In this document: piece by piece, positions 16,084 to 25,232 of the stretch
How the letters are laid out: each line of letters starts with the position of its first letter
How positions within the stretch are numbered: position 1 is the first letter of the stretch
NCBI GenBank assembly: GCA_017644045.1
Contig: JAEPMI010000016.1
Coordinates: 62,001-126,000 of the forward strand
Source: Deltaproteobacteria bacterium
GTDB taxonomy: Bacteria > Myxococcota_A > Polyangia > Polyangiales > Houyiibacteriaceae
Direction of reading: 5' to 3'
DNA length: 64,000 nt
The notes under the pieces: model-generated
Database searches by the model: none
Seen by the model: the letters and a program-made list of their open reading frames with translations, nothing else
What the model was told of the DNA's origin: nothing
Translations under genes and position numbers: made by a program

Positions 16084-16250
16084 CTAGTGCGTGATCCAGA
16101 CCGGTTGACGGGAGATCCGTGGTCTGGGTGGGTTCCATGGGGTGTCCGCGAACCGAGGAAATGCCGAGTATTTTCGAGCGTGAGGGGACGACCGCAGGGG
16201 GCGTACTCAGGGCGCGTAGCGCCCTTCAACCGGGCTGGATCACGCACTAG
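16084..16250. repeat. Dispersed structured repeat, copy A, with 25-base complementary arms
   Basis: A 167-bp element between two convergent genes. The outer arms pair over 25 bases with one mismatch: CTAGTGCGTGATCCAG plus CCGGTTGA on the left (16084-16108), with the complement at 16226-16250. Between them is a core (16114-16224) shared with the copy at 49254-49366, including a 41-base identical run at 16144-16184. The core carries a 7-bp hairpin AGGGCGC-GTA-GCGCCCT (16209-16225). The right arm contains the TAG stop of cdaR, so the element reaches into the end of that gene. The arms are not shared with the other copy. Confidence 0.85.
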
Positions 16251-17194
16251 TTCGATGCGGCGATCTCGACCGACGCGGGCTCGACCCGCGCCGCCTCGAC
16301 GCCATCCGGGAGCCCGGTGATCACCACCGGCACCGCGCCACCGAGCGCCGGATCGAGATTCGAGAGGTCCGCGGTCGCGCTGATGCGCGCCGGGTCGACC
16401 ATCTCGACGGCGGTGGGTGCACCGCGGAGCATCACGCTGACCTGGGCGGGTTCGGCGCGACCCGGACCTTCCACCTCGACGGTCACACCAGGGATCGTCC
16501 GCTCGGCGAGGTCCCGAACGACCTCGAGGACCACCGTCACGTTGGGCTCGCCCTGGTAGCGCGTGTGAGGGGGCGGTCGGACGAGCGCCGCGCCGAGCTC
16601 GTTGCGGCCGAGCTGAATCTGGCTGAGGTCGACGGGGTCGGTCTGCACCGCACGGAGATCCGCGACCTCGGTGTCGGGCCCGACGACGACGACCTCGGCA
16701 GGCTCGGCGCGCGCCGGCTCACCGAGCACGAGTCCGTCCGGCGGCTGACCGACGAGCCGTGGCTGAATGGGCAACGGGCGCTCCTGGCGCGAGGCCCAGT
16801 CGAGCGCGATCGAGGTGGGACCGACCTGGGTGATGGTGACGCCGGCCGGGACGTCGAACTCGTCGTCCGCGAAGTAGTAGTAGCGGAGGTCGGTGTCGGT
16901 CAGATCGATCTGGACCGGCGGGATGTTCTCCGGCCGGATGGCGTTGATCTGCGAGCGGCTGCCCTTGAGGGTGAGCCGCACCTGGTCCGGCAGCTCGCTC
17001 ACGAGCATCTTGCCGGAGTTCGGAGCGGGCAGGAGCGCGACGACGTCGACGAAGACCGAGCGCTGCGCGTCCTCGGCGCCGCGGACCAGCGAGAAGAGCA
17101 CGATCGCCGTGATCAGCGACGCGAGCTTCAGGCCGATGTTGTTCATCACGACCTCGCGGAAGGTCCGCTTTCGCTTCTGCGGGCCGATCTTCAC
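16247..17194 (-). CDS. cdaR: CdaR-type YbbR-domain protein, regulator of diadenylate cyclase
   Basis: 315 residues: a basic N-terminus, one membrane segment (NIGLKLASLITAIVLFSLVR, about 19-38), then an extracytoplasmic region made of YbbR repeats (alternating beta-rich units of about 80 residues). In other bacteria CdaR binds CdaA and tunes cyclic-di-AMP output. The GTG at 17194 overlaps the cdaA stop by 4 bases. The TAG stop sits inside the right arm of repeat copy A. In many genomes glmM follows cdaR; here a convergent lipoprotein gene occupies that side. Confidence 0.88.
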   Translation of the reverse strand: MKIGPQKRKRTFREVVMNNIGLKLASLITAIVLFSLVRGAEDAQRSVFVDVVALLPAPNSGKMLVSELPDQVRLTLKGSRSQINAIRPENIPPVQIDLTDTDLRYYYFADDEFDVPAGVTITQVGPTSIALDWASRQERPLPIQPRLVGQPPDGLVLGEPARAEPAEVVVVGPDTEVADLRAVQTDPVDLSQIQLGRNELGAALVRPPPHTRYQGEPNVTVVLEVVRDLAERTIPGVTVEVEGPGRAEPAQVSVMLRGAPTAVEMVDPARISATADLSNLDPALGGAVPVVITGLPDGVEAARVEPASVEIAASN

Positions 17195-18123
17195 GAGGAG
17201 GACTCTTCTGCCTTCGCCCCGGCGAGCGAGGGGTCGACCTCGTCCGGCACCAGGCTCGTGCGGCCTTCGGCGCTCTTGGACTTCTTCGTCGGCTTCTTCT
17301 TCTTCTTCTGCTCGCTTCGGTAGAAGAGCCCGAAGAGCGCCTCACGCAGCGAGGGCCCGTCGAGGTTGCGCACGATGTTGCCGTGGAAGCAGAGCGAGAT
17401 GGCGCCCCGCTCCTCGCTCACCACGACCACGACCGCGTCGGTCTCCTCGGTGATGCCGAGCGCGGCGCGGTGGCGAGCGCCGAGGGTTCGGTCGCGGCCG
17501 GCGCTGCCAGCCAGCGGAAGGAAGGCGCCGGCCTGCCAGACCCGACCGTCGCGGATGATCAGCGCGCCGTCGTGCATCGGGTTCTCGAAGCTCGGAATGA
17601 AGATGCTGTAGAGCAGCTCCTTGCTGACCTCGGCGTCGAGCTCGGTGCCCTGCTCGATGAACTCGTCGAGCTCGGCGCCACGCTCGAAGACCACGAGCGC
17701 GCCGATCCGCTTGGCGGCGAGGTTCTGCGCGGCCTTGATCACTTCCTCGATCAAGACCGTCTCGCGGGCGGTGCGTTGCCCTCGGAAGAGCGGCCCGCGG
17801 CCGACGCGCATGAGCGCACGACGGATGTCCGCCTGGAAGATCACGACGACCACCAGCACGAAGTAGGTGACCAGCGACTCGAGGATCGTCCAGATGGTGA
17901 AGAAGCCGAGCCGGCGCGCGACCAGGTAACCCACGAAGACGAGCACGAGACCGAACGCCATCTGCATGGCGCGTGTGCCCTTGAGGATGACCAGGCCCCA
18001 GTAGAGGAGGACGGTCACCAGCCCGATGTCGATGCAGTCGCGGATGACCTCCCAGCCACCGCGATCGAAGAAGCCGACGAAGGCGTCGAGGCCATCGCCG
18101 AGCAGGCCCATCAGGAAGTCCAT
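17191..18123 (-). CDS. cdaA: CdaA, membrane diadenylate cyclase
   Basis: Makes cyclic-di-AMP from two ATP. 310 residues: three membrane helices (about 32-48, 54-72, 77-97) followed by a DAC (DisA_N) domain with the catalytic DGA motif at 185-187 and RHR at 217-219 (GARHRAALGITEE). The C-terminus is an unusual Lys-rich tail (KKKKKPTKKSKSAEG), absent from typical CdaA, which might contact membrane or nucleic acid. ATG 18123 lies 13 bases inside the folP reading frame, so folP, cdaA and cdaR form a coupled string. Confidence 0.94.
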   Translation of the reverse strand: MDFLMGLLGDGLDAFVGFFDRGGWEVIRDCIDIGLVTVLLYWGLVILKGTRAMQMAFGLVLVFVGYLVARRLGFFTIWTILESLVTYFVLVVVVIFQADIRRALMRVGRGPLFRGQRTARETVLIEEVIKAAQNLAAKRIGALVVFERGAELDEFIEQGTELDAEVSKELLYSIFIPSFENPMHDGALIIRDGRVWQAGAFLPLAGSAGRDRTLGARHRAALGITEETDAVVVVVSEERGAISLCFHGNIVRNLDGPSLREALFGLFYRSEQKKKKKPTKKSKSAEGRTSLVPDEVDPSLAGAKAEESSS

Positions 18124-19037
18124 CGGACCTCCTGGATGGCGGCTCGGTGAGCATGCGCGAGGAGCGCGGCCTGGCGCATCGCGCCGACGTCGTGGACCCG
18201 GAGGGCGTCGCAGCCGCCGAGGACGGCCAGGGCACAAGCGACGGCGGTGCCGCTCTCGCGCTCCGAGGGCGAGGGGAGCGTCCCGTCGGCGTTGGGCGCC
18301 GTGCGCGCGATGAAAGACTTCCGCGAGGGCCCCACGAGCATGGGGAGCCCCAGGCGCGCGCGCAGCTCGGCGGTCCGGGTCAGCAGCTCCATCGACTGCG
18401 CCGCGGTCTTCGCGAAGCCGAGCCCCGGGTCGATCCAGAGGCGGTCCTCGGGCACCCCCGCGTCCCTTGCGCGGGCGACGGACTGCTCGAGCTCTGCGGC
18501 GACCGTGGCGACCACATCCGAATAGTGCGTGTTTCCGCTCTCGGTCTCACCTTTTCCGCGATTGTGCATCAGCACGAGCTGCCCATCGCTGTCCGCGACG
18601 GCTTCGAGCAGCTCACGGGAGGCTCCGCCGGAAACGTCGTTCACGAACCGAGCCCCGGCGGCGAGACCCGCCCGCGCGACCTCGGCCTTCACGGTGTCGA
18701 GCGAGACGGTGATGCCTTCGGCCACCAGAGCCTCCACGACGGGCATCACGCGCTCGAGCTCCTCGGCCATCGGAACGTGCTCCGCTCCGTCGCCGTAATC
18801 CTTCCCTTTCGGGCGCGAGGACTCGCCGCCGACGTCGATCACGTCGGCGCCCTCGTCGCGCATCCGGCGCGCGTGGGCGAGCGCGGTCTCGAGGGAGTCG
18901 AAGCGCCCTCCATCGCTGAAGGAGTCGGGCGTCACGTTCAACACGCCCCAGAGCGAGACGACGGACGGAGCGACGCCGACCGGACCCCGGTCGGCGTCAT
19001 CTCGCTCTTCGGTGGAGCGCTCTGCGCTCCTGACCAT
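18111..19037 (-). CDS. folP: FolP, dihydropteroate synthase
   Basis: Condenses p-aminobenzoate with dihydropterin pyrophosphate in folate synthesis; the sulfonamide target. 308 residues. Motifs are GVLNVTPDSFSDGG near the N-terminus, DVGGESSRP, FVNDVSGG, WIDPGLGFAK and GPSRKSFIAR. ATG 19037 is chosen because TAGGAGGGG lies 5 bases upstream, a near-perfect ribosome site. About 30 residues between this start and the first conserved strand are unusual but acceptable. The 3' end overlaps cdaA by 13 bases. The order ftsH-folP-cdaA-cdaR is common in Gram-negatives. Confidence 0.93.
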   Translation of the reverse strand: MVRSAERSTEERDDADRGPVGVAPSVVSLWGVLNVTPDSFSDGGRFDSLETALAHARRMRDEGADVIDVGGESSRPKGKDYGDGAEHVPMAEELERVMPVVEALVAEGITVSLDTVKAEVARAGLAAGARFVNDVSGGASRELLEAVADSDGQLVLMHNRGKGETESGNTHYSDVVATVAAELEQSVARARDAGVPEDRLWIDPGLGFAKTAAQSMELLTRTAELRARLGLPMLVGPSRKSFIARTAPNADGTLPSPSERESGTAVACALAVLGGCDALRVHDVGAMRQAALLAHAHRAAIQEVRWTS

Positions 19038-19069
19038 GCGACCCCTCCTAGCGAGCCGGACGGCTCGTT

Positions 19070-19207
19070 CCCTCGCCCTCGCCCTCGCCCCTGCCCTCGC
19101 CCTGAGCAGGAGTGTTGGATTCGTGGGTGTGTGCCAAGACAATCATCGTTGGTGCGGTGGCCCTCCTTGGCTGGGCGAGGGGGAGGGCGTGGGAGAGGGC
19201 GAGGGGA
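19070..19207. repeat. GC-rich complementary arms around a possible relative of the dispersed repeat
   Basis: A pyrimidine-rich tract of CCCTCG units (19070-19102) is complementary to a purine-rich tract (19173-19206). Between them, GGATTCGT-GGGTGTGTGCCA (19117-19136) and TGGTGCG (19150-19156) match the 5' part of the core of the copy at 49227-49389, with short insertions and deletions; the rest of that core is missing. A 10-base direct repeat, CCTGAGCAGG, bounds the right arm side (19101-19110 and 19208-19217). The relation to the other copies is tentative. The G-tracts could also form quadruplexes. Confidence 0.5.
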
Positions 19208-19224
19208 CCTGAGCAGGGCTCAGG
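19208..19224 (-). terminator. Hairpin directly after ftsH
   Basis: CCTGAGC-AGG-GCTCAGG is a perfect 7-bp stem with a 3-base loop, abutting the ftsH stop codon (19225-19227). No T-run follows, so it may stabilise the mRNA 3' end or terminate only partly. Confidence 0.5.
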
Positions 19225-21150
<1,926 letters not shown>

Positions 21151-21346
21151 CTCGACCTCGGTGGACCCCTGGCGGGGAGGCGAGCATCCCTCGGTGAGCC
21201 CGAGCGATGCGTTCAGATGGACAGGACGATTGTGGGTCTCGCGTCCTGTACGCGCAACCCGCCCCGCTCCCTGGTTCATTCCATGGTTTCGGGGTGATGC
21301 GCTAGCTTTCCGTCGGAAATTCCGGTGGAGAGTTACCCACCGCTGC

Positions 21347-22312
21347 TCAATCGTCGGAGGGAGCCGTGGACCGCGTCCGCTCGGGTCCGGGACCGAGCGC
21401 CAGGGTCCCCCCCTCCAGGGTCACCTGACGGTCGCCGGGGAGCAGCACGGCCCCGCGCTCGGTGAGCACGAGCGCTTCGAGCGCCTCGAGGTGCGCGCGA
21501 CCCAGCGCCACGTCGCGCCGTGAGGCCCACTCACGCAACGCCACGCGCCGGACCGCTCGGGGGGCTGCGCGCAGTGTCTCGACGTCCGGGTCGCTCCCGA
21601 GCGCGTCGGCCGCAGCGCTGATCACCTGGGAGTGGTCCCGCGCGTCGGCGGCCAGGTGGGCGAGATGCTCGACGAGCCGGGCATCCTCTCCTTCGAGCTG
21701 GGCGAGGATCTGGCGGAGCCGGACCCGCTCGAAGCGGGGATCGAGGTTGGACGGATCGTCGACCCACGAACGCCCCGACGCCTCGAGGTGGGCGCGGAGA
21801 TCCAACCGTCGGCAGGTGAGGAGCGGTCGAACCAGAAGGGTCCGTTCGGTTCGTCGGGAGGGCGCCATCGCCCCCAGCCCGCGCACGCCGGCGCCCCGGA
21901 GCAGGCGCGCGAGGACCGTCTCCGCCTGGTCGTCGGCGGTGTGACCGAGGGCGACTCGATCGGCGCCGAGCTCGGCCGCGAGCGCCTCCAGGGCCGCGAG
22001 TCGTGCGTCGCGAGCCCGGGCCTGGAGGCCCGCCCCGGCTTGCAGCGCGAGGGTTCGGGAACGGAACGGGCGCTCGAGCTCGGTCGCGAGCGCCGCCACT
22101 CCCTCGACCTCTGCCGCGCTCTCGGGACGCAACCCGTGGTCGACGCTCCCGATGACCAACGTGAAGCCGAGCTCGTGAGCCAGGCGGTCGAGGAGCACCA
22201 CCAGCGCGACGCTGTCCGGTCCTCCGCTGCACGCCGCCAGGACCGTCGAGCCTCTCGGGAGGAGGTCGTGGGCCGCCGCGAATCGACGCACCACCGCCAG
22301 GACGGCGCTCAT
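21347..22312 (-). CDS. tilS: TilS, tRNA(Ile) lysidine synthetase
   Basis: Converts the wobble cytidine of the AUA-reading tRNA-Ile to lysidine using lysine and ATP. 321 residues. The PP-loop SGGPDSVAL lies near residue 30, and GHTADDQAETVLARLLRGAG is the second signature. The C-terminal substrate-recognition part is shorter than in E. coli TilS. ATG 22312 is the first start compatible with the family; an in-frame extension to 22408 would run into repeat copy C. It heads the tilS-ftsH-folP-cdaA-cdaR run. Confidence 0.9.
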   Translation of the reverse strand: MSAVLAVVRRFAAAHDLLPRGSTVLAACSGGPDSVALVVLLDRLAHELGFTLVIGSVDHGLRPESAAEVEGVAALATELERPFRSRTLALQAGAGLQARARDARLAALEALAAELGADRVALGHTADDQAETVLARLLRGAGVRGLGAMAPSRRTERTLLVRPLLTCRRLDLRAHLEASGRSWVDDPSNLDPRFERVRLRQILAQLEGEDARLVEHLAHLAADARDHSQVISAAADALGSDPDVETLRAAPRAVRRVALREWASRRDVALGRAHLEALEALVLTERGAVLLPGDRQVTLEGGTLALGPGPERTRSTAPSDD

Positions 22313-22377
22313 GGCCGCAGAGTACACGGTGGGCGGACGGCTCCGCGCCCGGTACGCTGGAGCGCTGACCGAGGACT

Positions 22378-22441
22378 GGCACAGGCGCTTCGCGCCCTGA
22401 GCCCGCACCCTGGCGCCATCCTCTCACCTCGAAGATACTCC
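22378..22441 (-). repeat. Degenerate copy C of the dispersed repeat, inverted
   Basis: The minus strand matches the 3' half of the core of the copy at 49227-49389 over about 64 bases, with roughly ten differences and one single-base deletion. It preserves the TGAG/CTCA pair and the GGCGC-GAA-GCGCC hairpin. It lies between the divergent tilS and the MopE-like gene, ending 6 bases before the latter's start. Long clean arms like those of copies A and B are not evident; only a broken 10-bp pairing can be drawn. Confidence 0.7.
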
Positions 22442-22446
22442 AGGCG

Positions 22447-23793
22447 ATGGCTCCGCAGTCGCCGCGCCTCGGCTTCGCTTTCGCGATGGTCACCCTCGCC
22501 CTCACCCCCGACTTCCGTGGCTGCGGGAACGGCGGCGGCGGCGACGAGCCTCTGCCCACCGCGCCCTTCGAGGGGTGCCTCATCGACGCCGACTGCGAGG
22601 CGCGGATGTGCGCCGACGTCCGCTGTTTGGCCGGAACCTGCGAGGTGGTCGACGACCTCATCGATCGCGATGGGGACGGCGACGGACCGGCGGCCATGGG
22701 CTGCGGCACCGACTGCGACGACTTCAACCCCGCCGTGCGGCCCGGGGTCCCGGAGCGCTGCAACTTCGTGGACGACGACTGCGACGGCTCCATCGACGAG
22801 TCGGCGACCGGCGAGGAGGTCGCGTACCCGGTGATGATCACGAGCGAGGTCGCCGCGCTCGCCGCCTGGGACGACGCCAGCGCCGAACGCTTCGTGCTCT
22901 TCGAGGCGACGAGCAGCGTCGTGTTCATGCGGACCGCCTCGCTCGACGGTACCATCGGCGAGCCCACGGAGGTCTTCCGCCTCGATCGCGGCAGCGAGTT
23001 CGATCAGCTCGTGGCCCTGCGGAGCGGGACCGACGTGCTGCTGCTCGCGCGCACCGACATCGGCGCGGTGCGCTGGGTGGTGCTCCGGCCGGGCGTACCG
23101 GATGCCGTCGCGGGCCCGGAGTTCTTCGAGGATCTGCCGGGTCAGGTGCTCGACATGGAAGTCGCGGAGCGCGACGGAGGCTGGTGGATCGCCTTCGATC
23201 AGCAGTCCTTCCTGGACGAGACCGAGCGGCTGCGCACCGTCCACGACCGGCCCGGGGGCGATCCGATCCTGACGCTCGACCTGCGACTCGAGCCCCCCGA
23301 GGATCCGCTCGACGTCGCAGCGCTCGGCACCGGCTACGCGGTGACCTTCGACGGTCGGGTCGAGATCCACGGTGGCGGCGCGCCCATCGTCGTCACCCCG
23401 GCCGGCGCCCTCTCCCGGCGACCGCTCGCGAACGTCGATGAGAGCCTGGTCATCGGCTTCGCCGACGCGGCGGGCTTCCTCTCGCTCCAGCGCGTGATGG
23501 CCGACGGCACGCCGATCGGAACGCCGGTCCCCGGACCGAGCGTGATCGACCCCACCATCGCGAGCCTCCGCGGTTTCGGAGAGTTCCTCACGATCGGCGC
23601 CTTCGCCGATCGGGGCGCAGCGGTCTGGTTGCGTGGCCCGGACCTCGAGCGCGTCGTCGGACGTGAGTCGCCCGTGATCACCGATGGGGTGATCAGCACG
23701 CCGCACGTCGGCTGGGGAGCCGACGCCCTGGGCGTGTTCGCTGCCGGTCTCACCGGTAGCGTGGTGGCGTACGGCATCCCCTGCGGCCCTTGA
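22447..23793 (+). CDS. Secreted protein with MopE-type metal-binding motif
   Basis: 448-residue exported protein. The N-terminus is hydrophobic (FAFAMVTLALTP) followed by FRGCGNGGGG, a non-canonical lipoprotein-like cysteine. Residues about 45-120 form a Cys/Asp-rich module with DRDGDGDG, CGTDCDDFNPAV and DDDCDGSIDE, the calcium- or copper-binding MopE-type motif common in Myxococcota surface proteins. The remaining 320 residues look like beta-rich repeats and carry no recognised catalytic motif. Function unknown. ATG 22447 is used; no strong ribosome site is visible. Confidence 0.8.
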   Translation: MAPQSPRLGFAFAMVTLALTPDFRGCGNGGGGDEPLPTAPFEGCLIDADCEARMCADVRCLAGTCEVVDDLIDRDGDGDGPAAMGCGTDCDDFNPAVRPGVPERCNFVDDDCDGSIDESATGEEVAYPVMITSEVAALAAWDDASAERFVLFEATSSVVFMRTASLDGTIGEPTEVFRLDRGSEFDQLVALRSGTDVLLLARTDIGAVRWVVLRPGVPDAVAGPEFFEDLPGQVLDMEVAERDGGWWIAFDQQSFLDETERLRTVHDRPGGDPILTLDLRLEPPEDPLDVAALGTGYAVTFDGRVEIHGGGAPIVVTPAGALSRRPLANVDESLVIGFADAAGFLSLQRVMADGTPIGTPVPGPSVIDPTIASLRGFGEFLTIGAFADRGAAVWLRGPDLERVVGRESPVITDGVISTPHVGWGADALGVFAAGLTGSVVAYGIPCGP

Positions 23794-23802
23794 GCCGCAG
23801 GG
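23779..23802. terminator. Bidirectional terminator-like hairpin
   Basis: CCCTGCGGC-CCTTGA-GCCGCAGGG is a perfect 9-bp stem with a 6-base loop that contains the plus-strand stop codon. It separates convergent genes ending at 23793 and 23806. No long T-run follows, but CTCAAAAG on the plus side gives a short one for the minus transcript reading the other way. Confidence 0.55.
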
Positions 23803-23805
23803 CGC

Positions 23806-24477
23806 TCAAAAGACGCCGCTGAAGAGCGAGAGCTGGACCTCGGTCGCCTGCTCGCCGCCGTAGCGGGCGAGCTCCTGCGCCGTGTAGACCTGGCCGACGG
23901 TCAGCCCGGGAAGGGCCAGCGACACGCCGCCCTCGTGGACCCGGACCATGCCGGTCCCACCGCGGGTCGCGAGGCGGCGACGGCGATCCATCTCGGCCGC
24001 GGGCTCGGGCTCGGCTTCCGGCTCGGGCTCGGCTTCCGCTTCCGCGGCCTCGCCGCCTTCCTCCGCGGGCTCGTCCTCTTCGAAGTCGTCCTCGGGGTCG
24101 TAGGCCGTCGCGGCAACGGTGATGACGATGCTGGGCACGACGAGCGCCAGGCCAACCATCAGGGTCGCGACCGCGGCCTTCTCGTTCCCTCGGTTGTCGA
24201 TCGCGTAGTGACCGGCGATGGCACCGCCGGCGGCGCCGACGACCGGGAAGATGATCAGAGACCATGTCTCATCGAGCCCGGCGAGGGCCGGAATGGTCAG
24301 GCCGAGCTCGGCGCCGATGAGGCCGAGGCCGATCAGGCCCTTGGGCGACGCGTCGACCTGGACGGTCTCGTCCATCGGATCCTGCGCGGCGGCTCGGCTC
24401 GGTGAGGCCAGCGTGCCGACCGCGACGGCGGCGGCGAAGGCCATGATGAGTCCGAATCGGCTGATGTGCTTAGGCAA
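23806..24477 (-). CDS. Membrane protein with acidic Glu/Pro/Ala linker, unknown function
   Basis: 223 residues, not recognised. A signal peptide (about 1-31, ending SRAAAQ) precedes two Gly/Ala-rich hydrophobic segments (about 74-92 and 102-124). A low-complexity linker of repeated E(A/P)E units (about 130-160) and a 55-residue C-terminal part follow. The start is TTG 24477, supported by GGAGGG 5 bases upstream. The divergent neighbour is marR. The architecture suggests an envelope-anchored protein with a flexible spacer. Confidence 0.72.
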   Translation of the reverse strand: MPKHISRFGLIMAFAAAVAVGTLASPSRAAAQDPMDETVQVDASPKGLIGLGLIGAELGLTIPALAGLDETWSLIIFPVVGAAGGAIAGHYAIDNRGNEKAAVATLMVGLALVVPSIVITVAATAYDPEDDFEEDEPAEEGGEAAEAEAEPEPEAEPEPAAEMDRRRRLATRGGTGMVRVHEGGVSLALPGLTVGQVYTAQELARYGGEQATEVQLSLFSGVF

Positions 24478-24633
24478 GAAACCCCTCCGTGAGACGTACG
24501 CGTGCGCGAGACACGCTGTCGGTGGCTATATCCGAGCACAGCCGCTCAAACAAGAGCTCGACCTCGAAGCCCGGTCGGTACTTCGCTTCTCGGGCCTTCG
24601 TTGCCCCGTGTCCAGGCCCGCATTCATCGCCCG

Positions 24634-24662
24634 TTGACGGGAGGCCCGGGACGGGATATTTC
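24634..24662 (+). promoter_or_regulatory. Probable marR operon promoter
   Basis: TTGACG (24634-24639) and TATTTC (24657-24662) are separated by 17 bases, 25 bases upstream of the marR start. The -10 overlaps the palindrome at 24659-24672, the usual layout for an autorepressor. Confidence 0.65.
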
Positions 24663-24672
24663 GCATGCGAAA
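24659..24672. promoter_or_regulatory. MarR operator, perfect 14-bp palindrome
   Basis: TTTCGCATGCGAAA is a perfect palindrome overlapping the -10 element. A further half-site GCGAAA (24682-24687) overlaps the marR start codon. MarR dimers bind palindromes of this size, so the gene probably represses its own operon until a ligand (possibly a CoA ester or keto acid) releases it. Confidence 0.75.
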
Positions 24673-24686
24673 CTTCTCCCTGCGAA

Positions 24687-25232
24687 ATGACCAACCCGGA
24701 ACCCAGCAGCGACGCCGTAGCCACGCCCAAAGGGGGCAGTGCGCACGCCGATGAGGACATTGCTCGGATCGTCGAGGCGATCGTCTATCTGTACACGGAG
24801 TCGCGTCGGGTGACCAAGGAGCTCGCGCGAGCGTTCGGCCTGACCGGCCCGCAGGTGACGGTGCTCAAGATGCTCGAGGGGATCGGTGGCCTGAGTCTCT
24901 CCGACCTCTCGGCGCGCATGAGCGCGCGGAACTCCACGGTCACGGGCATCGCCGACCGGATGGAGAGGGACGGTCTCGTCGAGCGGAAGCGCGACGAGGA
25001 CGACCGACGGATCGTGCGCATCCGGCTCACCGACGAGGGCCGCGCGCTGGCGTCGGAGATCCCGGTCGAGAGCATGGAAGTCTTCGGTGCGGCGCTGCGT
25101 GCGCTGGACCACGAGGAGCGACGGAGCCTCCGGCGAATCCTTCGCCGGCTGAGTGACCAGGTCGCCGAGCTAGTCGAAACCAAAGAGACGGAGCTCCGCC
25201 AGAGGCAGGCGGAGCAAGGAGATGGGGCATGA
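24687..25232 (+). CDS. MarR family transcriptional regulator
   Basis: 181-residue winged-helix repressor. The recognition region reads LSLSDLSARMSARNSTVTG followed by the wing DGLVERKRDEDDRRIVRIRLT, a textbook MarR signature with the DxR wing. The C-terminal helices dimerise. ATG 24687 is used; a longer frame to 24489 would span the promoter and operator. Its stop overlaps the start of the next enzyme by 4 bases, so it should control that beta-keto-acid/acyl-CoA operon. The ligand is not predictable from sequence. Confidence 0.93.
   Translation: MTNPEPSSDAVATPKGGSAHADEDIARIVEAIVYLYTESRRVTKELARAFGLTGPQVTVLKMLEGIGGLSLSDLSARMSARNSTVTGIADRMERDGLVERKRDEDDRRIVRIRLTDEGRALASEIPVESMEVFGAALRALDHEERRSLRRILRRLSDQVAELVETKETELRQRQAEQGDGA

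Noticed and set aside
16138-16250. A 37-codon reading frame in copy A, also open in copy B
   Set aside because: The frame is broken by a one-base deletion in copy C, ends within an arm in A, and runs into unrelated sequence in B; the conserved features are palindromes, not codons.
16084-16250. Retron-like or group II intron interpretation of the armed repeat
   Set aside because: There is no reverse transcriptase or maturase in the window, and the core is too short for an intron.
16084-16250. Simple MITE with terminal inverted repeats
   Set aside because: The arms of copies A and B are not homologous and no target-site duplication is visible, unlike a transposon end.
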